A stretch of 64,000 nt of DNA from Emiliania huxleyi CCMP1516 (lineage: Eukaryota; Haptophyta; Isochrysidales; Noelaerhabdaceae), in NCBI RefSeq assembly GCF_000372725.1, contig NW_005199601.1, positions 551,450 through 615,449 on the forward strand. Reading direction: 5' to 3'. The position numbers were made by a program, and so were the translations under genes. Shown in pieces: positions 14,070-25,886 of the stretch. The notes under the pieces are model-generated. The model searched no databases, was not told the origin of the DNA, and worked only from the letters and a program-made list of their open reading frames with translations. Positions within the stretch are counted from its first letter, which is position 1. Every line of letters begins with the position of its first letter.

Positions 14070-15490
14070 ATGTCCCGCGCCGCCGCTCGCGCCGCCTCGC
14101 CTCCGGTTCCACCGCCGCGCCCTCGCCAGACACGCCGCCGCCCACCCGCCTCCTCGACCTCCCCACGGACCTCCTCGTGCGCGCCATCTCTCGCTGCGAC
14201 CCCGCCGACATCGCTCGTGTCGCGGCCGTCTCGCTGCTCTTCCACGCCTCGCTTGCGCTGGAGGGCATCCGCCTGTGGGCGCAAGAGCGCGGCTTCGAGC
14301 TGCCGGCGCAGCCAGAGGGCGAGAACTGCACTGTGCGGTGGCTGTGCTATTCTGCGCTGCTGCGCGAGTCCAACCCGCCGGCGAGCGCGGCTGCAGGCAA
14401 TCGGCACAGCCTCTTCATCGACGGCGAGGGGCGGCTCTCGTCGTGCGGAACGGCTGAGAGCTGGCTGCCGGGACTGCTCGGGCACGGCGATGGCGTGACG
14501 CAGCTCAACACGCCGACACGCCTCCCTTCCCCGCTGGACGGCGAGCGCGTCGTGAGCGTGACGGCTGGAGATGGTCACAGCCTAGCCCTCGCCGCCAACG
14601 GCAGCGTCTGGAGCTGGGGCGGTGGAGGTGCTGGCCAGCTGGGCCACGGCGACGAGCAGAACCAGTTGCTGCCCAAGAAGGTCGAGGTGTTGGCTGGCCT
14701 GCGCATCGTCGCTGTGTCGGCTGCAGGCGGGCACAGCCTCGCCATCACCGCCGACGGAGCCGTCTGGAGCTGGGGCTATGGAGGCGGCGGCCGCTTGGGC
14801 CACGGCGACCAGCAGCCGCAGCTACTGCCAAAGAAGGTCGAGGCCTTTGCTGGGCGGCGCGTCGTCGCTGTCTCGGCTGGATACGCACACAGCATCGCCC
14901 TCACCGCCGATGGAGAGGTCTGGAGCTGGGGCGGTGGAAGTTTTGGCATGCTGGGCCACGGCGACGAGCAGCGCCAGCAGCTGCCGAAGAAGATCGAGGC
15001 CTTCGCTGGTCGGCGTGTCGTGGCTGCGACGGCTGGGTCGTACCACAGCCTCGCCCTCACCGCCGACGGCGCTGTCTGGAGCTGGGGCTGCGGAGGCTTG
15101 GGCCGGTTGGGCCACGGCGACCAGCAGCACCAGCTGCTGCCCAAGAAGGTCGAGGCGTTGGCTGGCCTGCGCGTCGTCGCTGTCTCGGTGGGAGGGGGGC
15201 ACAGCCTCGCCATTACTGCTGACGGCGCCGTCTGGAGCTGGGGCCGTGGAGGCGACGGCAGGCTGGGCCACGGCAACGAGCAGCGCCAGCTGCTGCCGAA
15301 GAAGGTCGCGGCCTTGGCTGGGCAGCGCGTCGTCGCTGTCTCTGCCGGAGTCTACCACAGCATCGCCCGCACCGCCGACGGCGCCGTCTTAACCTGGGGC
15401 GGGGGCGGCGACGGCTGCCTAGGCCACGGAGAGGTCCTGTCGAACCAGCTGCTGCCCAAGAAGGTCGGGGCGTGGGCGCCGGGGCAGTGA
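14070..15490 (+). CDS. F-box protein with a seven-repeat RCC1 beta-propeller (copy 1)
   Basis: No introns needed. Near the N-terminus TRLLDLPTDLLVRAISRCDP continues into an F-box-like helix bundle ending SLLFHASL. One degenerate and six clear RCC1 repeats of about 51 residues follow, each with the pattern VVAVSAGxxHSLALTADGAV then WSWGxGGxGxLGHGD. Seven blades make a complete propeller. The likely role is a substrate adaptor of an SCF-type ubiquitin ligase, inferred from domain order. The start is unresolved: the frame is open upstream to an ATG at 13961, the ATG at 14069 is out of frame, and the conserved frame begins (SRRLAS) straight after the T-rich leader motif. A close paralogue lies at 46446..47888 on the minus strand. 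Confidence 0.85.
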
Positions 15491-15626
15491 TGAGAAGGGC
15501 GGTAGGGTGCAAGTGACGTCAGTGATGCCCCCTTCTCCGACTGCCCCGTGCTATGCGCCGAGCCCCGCGGCTTGCCACGCGCCCTCCTGCCCCCGTCCGT
15601 TGCTGGTCTCGGTCGGAATGGAGGCT

Positions 15627-15659
<33 letters not shown>

Positions 15660-16264
15660 CGTAGAGAGAGCACGTCCACGTAAAGCCGTACCACGACCAC
15701 GTGAGCGGTGAGCAGTGTTGTCGTAAAATTCTTTTTGAGCTAGCCTTCGATGTTAGGAAACAAAGCAAGGCGGACATGGCATATCGCTCTCGGGCCCACA
15801 GACATCACACTAGTGAGGCGGGGGGGTCGCCCCGGTGCCCCCCGCGCGCTGGCCGTGCCAACGGTCCGGCGCTGGGGTCCGCTGGGCCGCCTCAGAGCAA
15901 CGAAACTATTTTTTCCTGCATCCTGGAACGGCTGACCGAGAATTGGCTGATTGAATTTGAGCAGCCTCGCTCTCAATCCCACAGTCGCGAAAAGGATTTT
16001 GAGCAGTACTCCTCGCAATCGCAACGCACGTCCGTGGCGCGTGGGAGTGTGGCCGTGGGCGTGTGGTAGCGCTCGCAATCTCCTCCCAAAGTGCAAAGAT
16101 GCAACGATTGCTACCTGCACAGATGGAGCTCCCACAATCGCTCCAGTCGCGAGCGCTTGTGAGCGCGCCGGGAGGGTCTCCTCAACACACGGAGCGCCCC
16201 CTCCCGCTCTAGCCTCTGGCTGGCGCCCTGCACACCCAAGCTTGCGCATCATCATCCGCGGCCT
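15491..16264. other. intergenic, one isolated leader-motif copy
   Basis: Holds a (GA)n tract near 15632..15658 and a further plus-strand AAAATTCTTTTTG at about 15725. No convincing ORF. Confidence 0.5.
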
Positions 16265-17437
16265 CTACAGCAACGAGGCAGCACGTGGCGCGCTCCGTGC
16301 CGTCGCCATCGGCGCCACCTCCTCCCAGACGTTTGTAAACGGGTCGAATCGCTCTACCGTGTTGACTGGCACGCCGAAGTTCTCGTCGTCTTCGTCAATC
16401 TCGCCGCCCACGGCGTACAGCTTGCCGTCGAGCACCGCCAAGCTGACAAGAGCCCGCGACGCCGCAAGCGGCGCCACCGCGCTCCACGCATTCGTTGTCG
16501 GGTCGTACCGCTCGACTGAGCTGAGGTAGCCGTCGTCGTCGTTGAAGCCTCCCACCGCGTACAGCTTGCCGTCGAGCGCCGCCGTGGCGTGATAAGCCCG
16601 CGCCGCCGCCATCGGCGCCACCGCCTCCCACGCATCCAACGCCGGGTCGTACCGCTCCACTGAGCTGAGGCTGTCACCGTCGTACCCGCCGACAGCATAC
16701 AGCTTGCCGTCGAGCACCGCCAGAGCGTTCCAACGACGTGCCGACGCCATCGGTGCCACCGCCTCCCACGCGTTCGTCGCCGGATCGTACCGCTCGACCG
16801 AGCTGAGGCGGCCGACGCCGTCGCTGTAGCCGCCAGCAGCATAGACCTTGCCGTCGAGAACCGTCACGGCGTGACTCTCGCGTGGTGTCGCCATTGGCGC
16901 CACCTCCTCCCACGATTTCGTTTCAAAGTCGTACCGCTCCACCAAGCTGGAAGTTGCGCCGTCGTCCTCACTCTCGCCGCCCGCCGCGTAGAGCTTGTTA
17001 TCGAGCACCGCCCTGCCGACATAGCTTCGTGCCGCTGGCATCGGCGCCACAGCCTCCTCCTCCCACTCATTCGTTGACGGGTCGTACCGCTCCAGCGAGT
17101 TGAGGAACTCGTGGCCGCCGTCGTGGCCGCCGATCACGAGCAGGCGCGCCCTCTCGCGCTTCTTCAGCGTCTCCTTCCAGCCGCGGCGCCACGCGCGGCA
17201 CGTCCCCTTGACGGCGTGCTCCTTGGTCGGCAGCTGGGCGAGGATGTGCGGGGCGAGGTCCGGCGAGAGGAGGACCTCTGAGAGCACCCACTCGGGCTGC
17301 TCCACGAGCCGTGCGGCGTGCTCCTCCGCCACGCGCAGCGCGGCGTCGCTCGCGCCCGCCTGCGCCTCGATGATGGCGCACAGCTGCGCTGGCGAGAGGC
17401 CCGCGACGCGGGCGCCGATGCGGTGGGAGGCCATCAA
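16265..17437 (-). CDS. Kelch-repeat protein with an F-box-like N-terminus
   Basis: Single-exon, 390 residues, ATG at 17437. Residues about 60-90 (LAPHILAQLPTKEHAVKGTC then RAWRRGW) look like an F-box or BACK-type helix pair. Six Kelch repeats follow, with GG doublets and the spaced ERYDP...W motif (for example LSSVERYDPATNAWEAVAPM and LDGKLYAVGG), making a six-bladed propeller. The probable role is a ubiquitin-ligase substrate adaptor; the target is unknown. It is convergent with F-box/RCC1 gene 1 across a 0.8-kb gap. Confidence 0.88.
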   Translation of the reverse strand: MMASHRIGARVAGLSPAQLCAIIEAQAGASDAALRVAEEHAARLVEQPEWVLSEVLLSPDLAPHILAQLPTKEHAVKGTCRAWRRGWKETLKKRERARLLVIGGHDGGHEFLNSLERYDPSTNEWEEEAVAPMPAARSYVGRAVLDNKLYAAGGESEDDGATSSLVERYDFETKSWEEVAPMATPRESHAVTVLDGKVYAAGGYSDGVGRLSSVERYDPATNAWEAVAPMASARRWNALAVLDGKLYAVGGYDGDSLSSVERYDPALDAWEAVAPMAAARAYHATAALDGKLYAVGGFNDDDGYLSSVERYDPTTNAWSAVAPLAASRALVSLAVLDGKLYAVGGEIDEDDENFGVPVNTVERFDPFTNVWEEVAPMATARSAPRAASLL

Positions 17438-17533
17438 AAAACGGGCTTCCTGCTGAGCGGTAATATTAACGTCATCTTGTACCCAGGTACTAAGGGCGTC
17501 TACGCCCTTACAGGTACCGACTTCGCGGTCATA

Positions 17534-18270
17534 TCATGTATGAGCGTCATCTTGTAGTGAACAGGCCGACTTCGCGGTTTGAGCGCCCAGCGCAGACCGA
17601 CCGACCGCAGGGGGGTCCGGTCGGCGGCCGCGGAATACCGCAGACCGGAGAGAGACTTTGTTTGTCGCATTCATGCCCCTGAACCAGGCGTACGAGCATT
17701 CCGGCGTTGTGCAATGCGAAGGCTTGTTTGTTTTTTCAGTTCTGTTATCGCCATTCGCGGTAAGGAAGAAGGACGGGACATAGGACAGGACATCGTCAGA
17801 CAGGTAGTGTTGCAAATCGTCGCCGCCGTGAGAGAAGACCGTAGCCTTGATGTCGACACTGAGGGTGTTATTTGCGTCTTCAACAAATCTCGGCAGGTGG
17901 TGCGCTCCTGCGGAGTGCCCCATTGCACCGACACGATCCCAGTCAGCCACCGCCTTCAACGCATGAGGGTGCGCTCTGGCCCACTGCACGGCGATGAGCA
18001 GGTCGTCGTCCCGCTTGCACGTAGGATTGGTGGTCTTTTCGGTGACGGGCGCAATGACGATCAGGCATTGCTTCGCAACGCTCTCCATCCACTTATCATA
18101 CCCCTTGGTGTAGCCTCTAGAGCCACGGTGAAACATGACCACCGGGTACTTTTTGGCAGCGGCCCCGTCGGTATTTGGCAGCGGCCCCGTTGGGTAGAAG
18201 ATCTTCGTCCTGGTCGATGTATCGCCGCAGTACGGAACGTCGTCGGGTAAAGTTTCGTGTTGGATGCTGC
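17534..18270 (-). CDS. alpha/beta-hydrolase (chlorophyllase/lipase-like)
   Basis: Read from about 18270, the frame gives SIQHETLPDDVPYCGDT, KIFYPTGPLPNTDGAAAK and KYPVVMFHRGSRGYTKGYDK, then the nucleophile elbow VGAMGHSAGAH, then TVFSHGGDDLQHYL and a Cys/His-bearing tail TTPECSYAWFRGMN. This follows the strand order of single-domain esterases such as chlorophyllases and cutinase-like lipases: an early PVVMFHRGS oxyanion strand and a GxSxG Ser. The last 25 codons or so before 17534 look degenerate and may be past a missed splice or stop. The upstream exon is not settled; the PLA2-like frame ends where this one starts, one reading frame away. Confidence 0.55.
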
Positions 18271-18284
18271 ACGGTGTATGAAGA

Positions 18285-18896
18285 GGAGGAGGCGATGCCG
18301 TTCGGCTTGAGGTAGATCTGGTCGATCATCCAGAGCCAAAACTCATGCGGGTCGCAGCAGCAGGTCCACGCGAACGAGGCACTCAGCGTCCAGGAGCGCA
18401 GCTTGGTGTAGTCCCCGATGGATATCCACGTCGACGCGCCGAGGCGGCCCCACGGCATAATCTCGAGCTCTGCCCGCCCCTCCTTGCTGCTGTAGTCGGG
18501 CAGCGCACTGGCTGGCGTCGGGAGGCGCGAGGTTGTGAGCACCTCGTCCAGCGGGTCGGAGGAGTAGGCGAGGTGCGCCACCGTCCAGCCCGAGCCGCTC
18601 ACGCCAGAGATATGAGTCGCCTCCGAAAGGAGGCCGAGATGGTGCATTGCACGCATGAAGCCCCAAGAACCCGCGTGCGCCCTGGCGCCTCCGCCGTTGA
18701 GGGCGATGCCCAGACTGGGGCGAGGCGGCTCGTCGTCCCGCTCGATTCTGCTGGTGGTGGGCGCGCGCCCCGGCCGGGAGAAAGGGGAGTGACAGTTTGG
18801 GACGGCGACAGACGAGTCCTCGCACTCCATGTTAGAGGGCTTCGTGGCAGCCTTCCGAGAAACACATCTAGCAATGAACAAGCTCAACATACACAC
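18285..18896 (-). CDS. patatin/cytosolic PLA2-like catalytic domain, incomplete
   Basis: The frame from the ATG at 18896 contains LGIALNGGGARAHAGSWGFM and THISGVSGSGWTVAHLAYSS, the oxyanion GGGxR loop and the GxSGS Ser nucleophile typical of cPLA2/patatin folds. WISIGDYTKLRSWTLSASFAW and DPHEFWLWMIDQIYLKPNGI follow. The Asp of the catalytic dyad, expected far downstream, is not visible because the frame gives way at about 18.28 kb to the alpha/beta-hydrolase frame. Either the gene is truncated, it is fused in another frame to the hydrolase, or an indel separates them. The substrate would be a glycerophospholipid or lysophospholipid if active. Confidence 0.5.
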
Positions 18897-19098
18897 TCAC
18901 ACTCACTCAACACAGTGTACAACGGGCCGTAGTAAACACCATCTATTAAACACCCTCTTCTATCAGTTCTCACAGTGATCGATCGAGTGGGTGGGGGGGG
19001 ATCGATCGGCTGAGCAGAGTGTGACACTTCCCACAGGTGTGTCCACCAAGCCGCCATCGATCGCGGGAGAACAGCGCATGGTGTGATCTGGCGCGGCT

Positions 19099-21355
19099 TT
19101 AGACCCACGTGGTTGACGTTTGGCAGAAGCCCCTGTCGCCGTTCTTGCCGAGGACAAAGTCGAAGTTGGAGAGAAGCGTCTTGTCCATCATCCGCTTCTC
19201 GTTCTGAGCTTGGACTTCAGCCCAACGGTGCTCGAGGGCGCTTGCCATGTCAATGAGCTGCGTCTTGTACTCATACGTCCGGGGGTCCCCCGAGCGTTGG
19301 ACGTTGGGCAACTCTGCGACCTTCCGCAGCTCAGCTGTCACGCTAGTGGTGTCGGCGTCGTCGTTCTCGTCGGTCCCATCGCGCATGCACTCGCTCCGCG
19401 TAGTGTTGCCGATCACGGTGACGAGGCCCGCCACCGCAAAGTTGCTCAACGTCTGAGGCGACGGAGGCAAGTTAATGAGCATGTGTTGTCGGATAGTGCT
19501 GTCATCTGTCCGTTAGGGCCAGGCTGAACTGAGTGGTCCGCGACAGGGCTTCTACGTTGTGCACCTTTGCCCAGCACCAGTACTTATCGGTGCACTCCTT
19601 CAGGTCGAGTCCCCACATCAAGTTGAGAGAAAACGTGAAGGTGTGTTCGATGCCAACCAACCGAGCCGTCTGAGCCGGGTGGTAAGACGCAATCCTGTCG
19701 TTGTCCGGGTACTGCAGTGTGTGGAGATTCCTCGTGTAGGAGTCCAGATCAGCTTGGGGAAGGTGCATCCGGTACGTTTCGTTGCACACAATCTTCTGCG
19801 CATCCACGAGTGCAGCCGCGAAGTGCCGCTCGTCCGCTCGCGGGACGCCGTGTGGCATGTAGCGCTTTGCGTATTCGTTGCACGGACTCTCGAGCATGGG
19901 CAGGATCGTCCTTGTCTTCATGTTGCGGAGGTCATCGCTAGTCATGGCGCGCGTGTAGATGACCGGTGCCTGGGTCAGGAGGACTTCGGCGACTTCGTAG
20001 AGCTTGGAGGATTGGTTGCGGCCGGGGTTGAGAAGGCGCCAGGCGGCATCGCCGTTAGGACGATCCGTTGCAATGTCTTTCGCGGCGAAGGATTGGGTGC
20101 CAGAAGCCAAATGAAGCGCGATGTGGTAGTACCTATTCGCGGGTTTAGAACGTGCGTGAGGAGACACGTTTGCGCTGCAGAGCAGAGGCAGCGTGTGGCG
20201 TTACTGGATTGCGTTGTGCAAGCAGTGCGTCATTTCGTAGCGGGCGGCTCCATTGATGTTGTCGGTGGCCGACGACAACGTCAGCTTTCCATCGTGCATC
20301 TTGAAGTGCCACTTGCCTTGCCGCACTCCCCCGGCAAGCAGCGCCTCCTTCCGGAAAGTCCTGAAATCGTACTCGGGATTGAGCAGTGAGTCGAGAATCG
20401 GTTGCTTTCCTCCGTCCCGTTCAGTGCTGATGACCGTTTCGTCGCAGGCGAATGTGTATGTGCGCTTGTCGTCGTCGTAGGTGAGGAACTGCGCCGCCCA
20501 GGTGTTCTGGAAGATGTTTGCCATGCGCTCCTGTGGCATCACATCTTCCTGCCCCAACACGAGGCCCATGTTCCCGTTGTAGCTTTGCTCCACATAGGCG
20601 TTGAATTTCTCTGGATCTTCAATGAGCTCAAGCTCGGCCCCCAGGAACGGAACCGGACCTGGGTGGACGTTGTGCACGATCCGTGTGATTGACTTGAGAA
20701 CACGCTGGTTGAATGGCGGTTTGAAGAGGAGCGCATCGGCAACTGGTTCAACCAGTGGGTTCAGGAGGGTGTTGCGCAAGGTCTTCGCACGCTTTGAGTC
20801 CGGTGCCAGCTGACCGCCCGCAACGCAGCGCGGACCCGTCCGCTTTTGATTCGGTCTGCAGATCGATGGGGTAGGCATGTAGGGCTTGTATTTGCTGTCG
20901 AGCTGCTTCGACTCGTCCACTGGGCGTTGGGCAAAGAAGATGCCGCCCAAGTTCGGGGCTTCGTGGTCGTGGCGATCAAGGCAGATCGCCGCCTGCTCTG
21001 AGTCTTGCTCCTCGGCGGTGACGTTGGCGCACATGTCATTGCAACGGACGTGGAGGGGGTCCGGGCCGACTCCTTCCAGAAAAGGGAACATGTCGTCGCA
21101 GACCTGGAATGATGGAGGAGGCGATGGAGGAGGCGATGGAGGAGGCGATGGAGGAGGCGATGGAGGAGGCGATGGAGAAGGAGGAGGAGGCGAAAAGCAC
21201 TCGCCGATGCAGTCGAGGCGAAAGTGGATCGTCGTGCAGAAGAGGCAGCGAATCCCCGACAGACTTCTGCAGGGGCAGGTCTTGCTCGAGACTGCGTCCT
21301 CCGACTCGCCGTGGGTCGCCGCGAGCGTGAGAACGAGGAGGAAGGGCTGCTTCAT
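19099..21355 (-). CDS. large secreted protein with a (PPPS)n stalk, unrecognised
   Basis: Starts at the ATG at 21355 with a signal peptide (MKQPFLLVLTLAATHG), then a Cys-rich stretch (about residues 26-52, CPCRS, CLFC, CIGEC), then (PPPSPP)n from a 12-bp GGAGGCGATGGA repeat at 21110..21185. A 300-residue region follows with FNQRVLKSITRIVHNVHPGP and GQEDVMPQERMANIFQNTW. The frame stops at 20201, resumes at 20167 (PANRYYHIALHLASGTQSF to CTDKYWCWAKVHNVEAL) and resumes again at 19482..19099 (SNFAVAGLVTVIGNTTRSEC). Probably one gene of three or more exons; the exact splice points are unclear. No family recognised. The proline stalk resembles algal cell-surface glycoproteins. Confidence 0.55.
21110..21185. 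repeat. 12-bp tandem repeat coding for (PPPS)n
   Basis: GGAGGCGATGGA repeated five to six times on the plus strand; on the minus strand it encodes Pro-Pro-Ser-Pro. Confidence 0.85.
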
Positions 21356-21439
21356 CGTCTGCGTGCGAGGAGAAGAGATACGCGACGCCTTTTCGGCCTT
21401 AGGTAATCGGAAGGGACTGAAGACACGCTGCGGTTAAAT

Positions 21440-23220
21440 AATTTTCTCCTTGGCGTCCTCCTGGTCCAAGAGAGACCTCGAGAGAGCGTGCGTGTGCCTC
21501 TACTCGCCAGGTGTGGGTGGGCGGGGTGGGTGGGGTGGGTGGTGCTTGGTGGTGTCTCTCGCGATGGTGCATGGTGTCTCTCGCGATGGGGGCTGAAGCA
21601 CTTGCTGAAATCAGCGCGGAACGGGTGGAAGGAGCGACAGGCTGATAAAAAATAAATAAAGGCGCGGCCGCAGTCCTTCTGCTTCGAGGCCCCCGGCCGC
21701 TGGGGCGCCGCAACCGACGAGTAGCGCTATCACGATGACACAACCCACATGATTAATTACCTGTGTCGCTAATGTTCAAACAAGCGGTCGTGTCGTGCAG
21801 CTCGGGTGTTGGGGAGGTTGTGGGAGCCGCTCAGGACCATTTTGGGGGCGAAATTCGCCTGGTTTCCCTTGAACACGCGGTTTCGCCCCCTCGGGAGCGC
21901 CCACATAATCGCGCGTCCCCCCCTGTGGCGACGGTCTCGCGCACCTGCGCCAGACCCCACCGCACTAGCTACATAGATCGTCAGCAGTAGGCGTGCTCAG
22001 AGCCCGGATTTGGGCCCATTCGCCAGAGGGCTCGAGAATGGCGCCCGGCAACGTGCAGCTGCAGGCCAGAGGGCGTGAGGTGAGGCCGAATCCGCAGTCG
22101 CACGAGCACCGCTGCCCCCAGCGGTGATCATGCATGGAGTGGCACGGCGGATAGATAAGCCCGCCTGCGAGCGTGGGAGAAAGTCGCGGGGCGTGAGGTC
22201 TCAATGTATCGCAGGCTAGGACCGGATACGGCGGCGCGGGAGAGGGAGGGAAGCGTGAGCGGCGGGCGATGAGAGTGATTTCCCCGATCTCGCTAAAAAT
22301 GGCCTAGTCCCCTCACGGGGGACCGGGCGAGCACGCACCTCGCGTCTGAGCGCGAGTCGACGAGTGGTCGCCGAGAGATCGCCGAACCACTTTCGAGTGC
22401 GCGCGCACACAGCACAGCTGCGGGTTGTAACTCGACTGCCGATCGCGCGTGCGGGATGTAAATGCAGCTTTCTGGCGCCAGGTGCACGGTGGCAGGGACC
22501 GGAGGCTCGGCCAAAGGGGAAGAGCAGTCCTCAATCGTCACGTAGAGGTCGCTGGGCTGGATCCATCGAACTGCCTCACACCTGGAGCGGAGGCACATCA
22601 GGTCTTGCAGCACGCTCTCCGACAGATGTATGCCTTTTGAGCAAGCCCACGCGCCTCCACCGTCGCGTAGTATGCCAGTGGCACGCCGGTACGCCTACGA
22701 GTCGTGCGCGCTCGGCTATAATCGGCGTTGAGACTGCCTAGCGCGCACATCGAGAGCGCCGAGTTGCCTTGCCGCGGGGTAACCGGCTCAAAGAGGTGGG
22801 GTTCGAGCGGCGCCTGAGCGCGTGGGAATGCGTAGTGGGCTTGGAATGAGACGCCTGGCGTGCATCGGGCTCGGACGGTGTCTGTTGTGAGCTCACCGCT
22901 CGACGCACAAACCAGGCGCTTTAGGCGCCCGCCAACTGGCCTCACGGTCGAGAGAGCGGAACGCGGCTCGCCGAACAGCAATACACGTGGCCGCACTACT
23001 GTAGAGGTACGAACAGGTATGCAGATCGCGGCGCGCCGACTACTGGCACGGCGTCAGAGCCAATATTGACCAGGGCTCTGCTGGCCTGCCGACTCTCGCC
23101 GACCCCTCGGGCTCACAGGCCACGGCTGGCCATCGCGTGAACAGGACGTGCCCTTCCGTTTTGGGGCAGCTCAAAACCTTCCCCACGGGACACCAGGTCG
23201 ATATCCGGCTAAACCACACG
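21440..23220. other. intergenic 2 kb, weak ORFs only
   Basis: Between the secreted-protein gene and the AP2 gene. A minus-strand frame pair at 22293..22996 (SDLYVTIEDCSSPLAEPPVP and LFEPVTPRQGNSALSMCALG) has protein-like composition but breaks frame near 22610 and has no recognised motif. Confidence 0.4.
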
Positions 23221-23224
23221 ACCC

Positions 23225-23308
23225 CGAGAAACGCATAAGCCGCCCCAGCGAAATGGCCGATAATCGGCCGTATCGGCCATTTCGCTGGGGCGGCTTATGC
23301 GTTTCTCG
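23225..23308. repeat. perfect inverted repeat, 37-bp arms, 10-base spacer
   Basis: Left arm 23225..23261 starts CGAGAAACGCATAAGCCGCC; right arm 23272..23308 is its exact reverse complement. The spacer is AATCGGCCGT. No gene covers it. It would form a very stable hairpin. Confidence 0.95.
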
Positions 23309-23854
23309 CCAAAATGGTTAAGATGTCGAGCCAAAGCTGTTGACGCCGAGTTCGGCACCCGATTCGCCCCAAAACTGAAGGAGGGGGCGCGGCTCGGAGA
23401 TGGCAAGGCACGGCGAGTGCAAACGTGCGGCTATTATGACGCGTTTAGGGGCTCCAAAACCTCCTTTTCAGTGGTAAGCGCCACCTGGCACCTTGCGCCG
23501 TGCCCCCCAGCCGCGTGTGCGATCGCCCACGGATCCGGGGCGGGGGATAGGAGCCCGAAACGTCCACGCAAGTATGCTCGGCGGCTCGTCTGTCGTCAGA
23601 ATGGTTTTTTTCAAGCGTTGTGTCATCGTGCGCTATCGGCGTGCCAACAGGGCCGCAAGGGGCGCCGCGCAACAGTGAACAGAGATATGATATGGAGTCT
23701 CAAGAGTCAGTTGGACTCTGAGACTCGCGCACAACCGCACAGCACATCTCTCTCAGATTAAAAGCTCTATTGGTTTCGCTCTCTCCCCGCACCGACGGGC
23801 CACGGCGGGGCCCTGAGGCGCTTGCGACCGCGCCGGGGCGGGGCAGGACCCCAG

Positions 23855-25855
23855 CTAAAAGCCCGTTGGCGTTGCGCGCGGGTCAGGGAGGGGGATGCCC
23901 CGCGCCCTACGGTTCTGGAACCAGACCGTCACCTGCCGCGTGCTCGCCTCCAGCACGGCCGCGAGTGTGCGCCTATCACAATCCACCCCCACTCGACACG
24001 GCGAGGGGGGGGGGGTGGGCAGTGGCTGCATGAGCAAATGCAGCCTCGAGCAAAGCGATGCCCTGCGAGCTGAACGTGGGGGCGGCGGCCGAGGCCTCGC
24101 AATGGTCGACACGCGTGATCGGGGAGATCGGCATCTCCTGTGCCATGCGAGCCTGAACCACCCGCTCGAGCGCGTTGAGCCTTGCATCGAAGCTGGCCGG
24201 GCGGCGCGTGATCGGCGTGCAATGTACGGGCTGGGCAAGTGCGACCGACCGCGCATACGCCACCGCCGCCTCCACCGCCATGTCGAAGGTGCCGAGGCAG
24301 ACATCCTTGCCTTCCACCTTGCGACGCGCCTCGAAGCGGCCAGAGCGAGGCTGCACGTACACGCCCTTGTAGCCGGTGATGCTGCGGCTGGAGAGGTGCA
24401 AGCGCAAGCCCTCCGCCTCCTCCACCGGCGCCTCGTGTAGCACCGTTGCCGGCAGCCTCTCCGGCGCAATGTCGGCGGCAGCGGCGACTGCGGCTGCGCT
24501 GGTGGCTGAGGACCTCATGGCAGCGGCGGGGGCGGGTGCGACGGCGGCGGCCAATTGCTGCTGCTGATGCTGCCGCCACCGCTGATGCCACTGCTGCAGC
24601 TGTTGCTGCAGCCACTGCTGCTGCCACTGCTGCTGCACGCTGGACGAAAGCTCCTGCATCGCGCCTGGTTCCCCTACCGCGCGCGCGCAGGCAACCGCCG
24701 GCTCCACCACCCCCGTCGCTGCCGCTCCCTGCTCCGCCGCAGCCACCGCTGCCTCCTCGGGCATCGCCACGGTCGGCTCCGGCGCCTCCCTAAACGCCGC
24801 CGCCTGCAGGCCCTCCGCCTCCGCCGCCGCCTCCGCCGCCGGGGCTCCCCCCTCGCGCGACTCCTGTCTGTCCGTGGCCTCCTCCCGCCGGCCGCCGCCG
24901 CCCGGCGCGAGGACAAGGCCGGAGCCGCCCGCCTCTTCCGAGCAGGCCTCGTCGGCGTTCGTCCCGTCGACCTCCATCTCGACGACCTCCGCGTCGACCC
25001 ACTCCGCGCCGTCCGCCGAGCCGTCCTCGGACCCGTCGCCGTCGCTTACAACGGCGGCGACGACGGACAACGCCTCGTCGCCATCGACCGCATCTTCCAG
25101 AAGGCCCGAGCTCTGCGGAGAGCCGCCATCGTAGGTCCGCCAGCCAGAGCCAGGCTCGTACAAGGTCACGCCTCTGGCGGTGCGACTGGCGAGCCGCTGC
25201 AACGCCTCGCGCACCTCGTGCTCTTCGAGGTCCTCCTCGTCGCCTACTCACAAAAGGCGAGTGTGGAGAGACGCCGTTTGGAGAGTCAGATCCAGGAGAT
25301 TCTCCGTCGCCGTCGTCGTGCTCGATGCGCCATAGCGCGGGCTCGTCCTCCGCCTGACGGTTAGCACGGTCTCGTGTGTCGTTTCCGCCCACGAGCAAGT
25401 AGGCCGTATCTCGGCGAATCTCGGCGAATCTCTCGGGCCGATCTTACCTCGGGCAGATAGAGCCGAACCGCCGCGTGGACGTCGCCGTGGCCCTCGAGCC
25501 GCCGCAGCAGCCGCCGGCCGACATACGGGCCCACGCTCAGCCACTCCTCGCGGCTACTCCCGCCGCCCTCCAACTCGGCAGAGCCCGGTACGCCGCGAGA
25601 AGATGCTGTGAGGCCACCAGGCGCCAGCGAGGCGTCGCGCGGGCGCTTGGTGCCCTTGCTCTGTGCCGCCGCCTCCCCGAACGCGCGCGCGTAGGCGACC
25701 GCCGCCTCGACCGCCGTGTCGAAGCAGCCGAGGTGGATTTCGTTGAACCTCGCTCGGAAGCGGCGACTTTCCTTGTTGACGCCCGTGTAGCCGGTCGGGC
25801 TGCGGCTGGAGAGGTGCAGGCGCAAGCCCTCCGCCTCCTCCACCACCGCCGCTGC

Positions 25856-25886
<31 letters not shown>

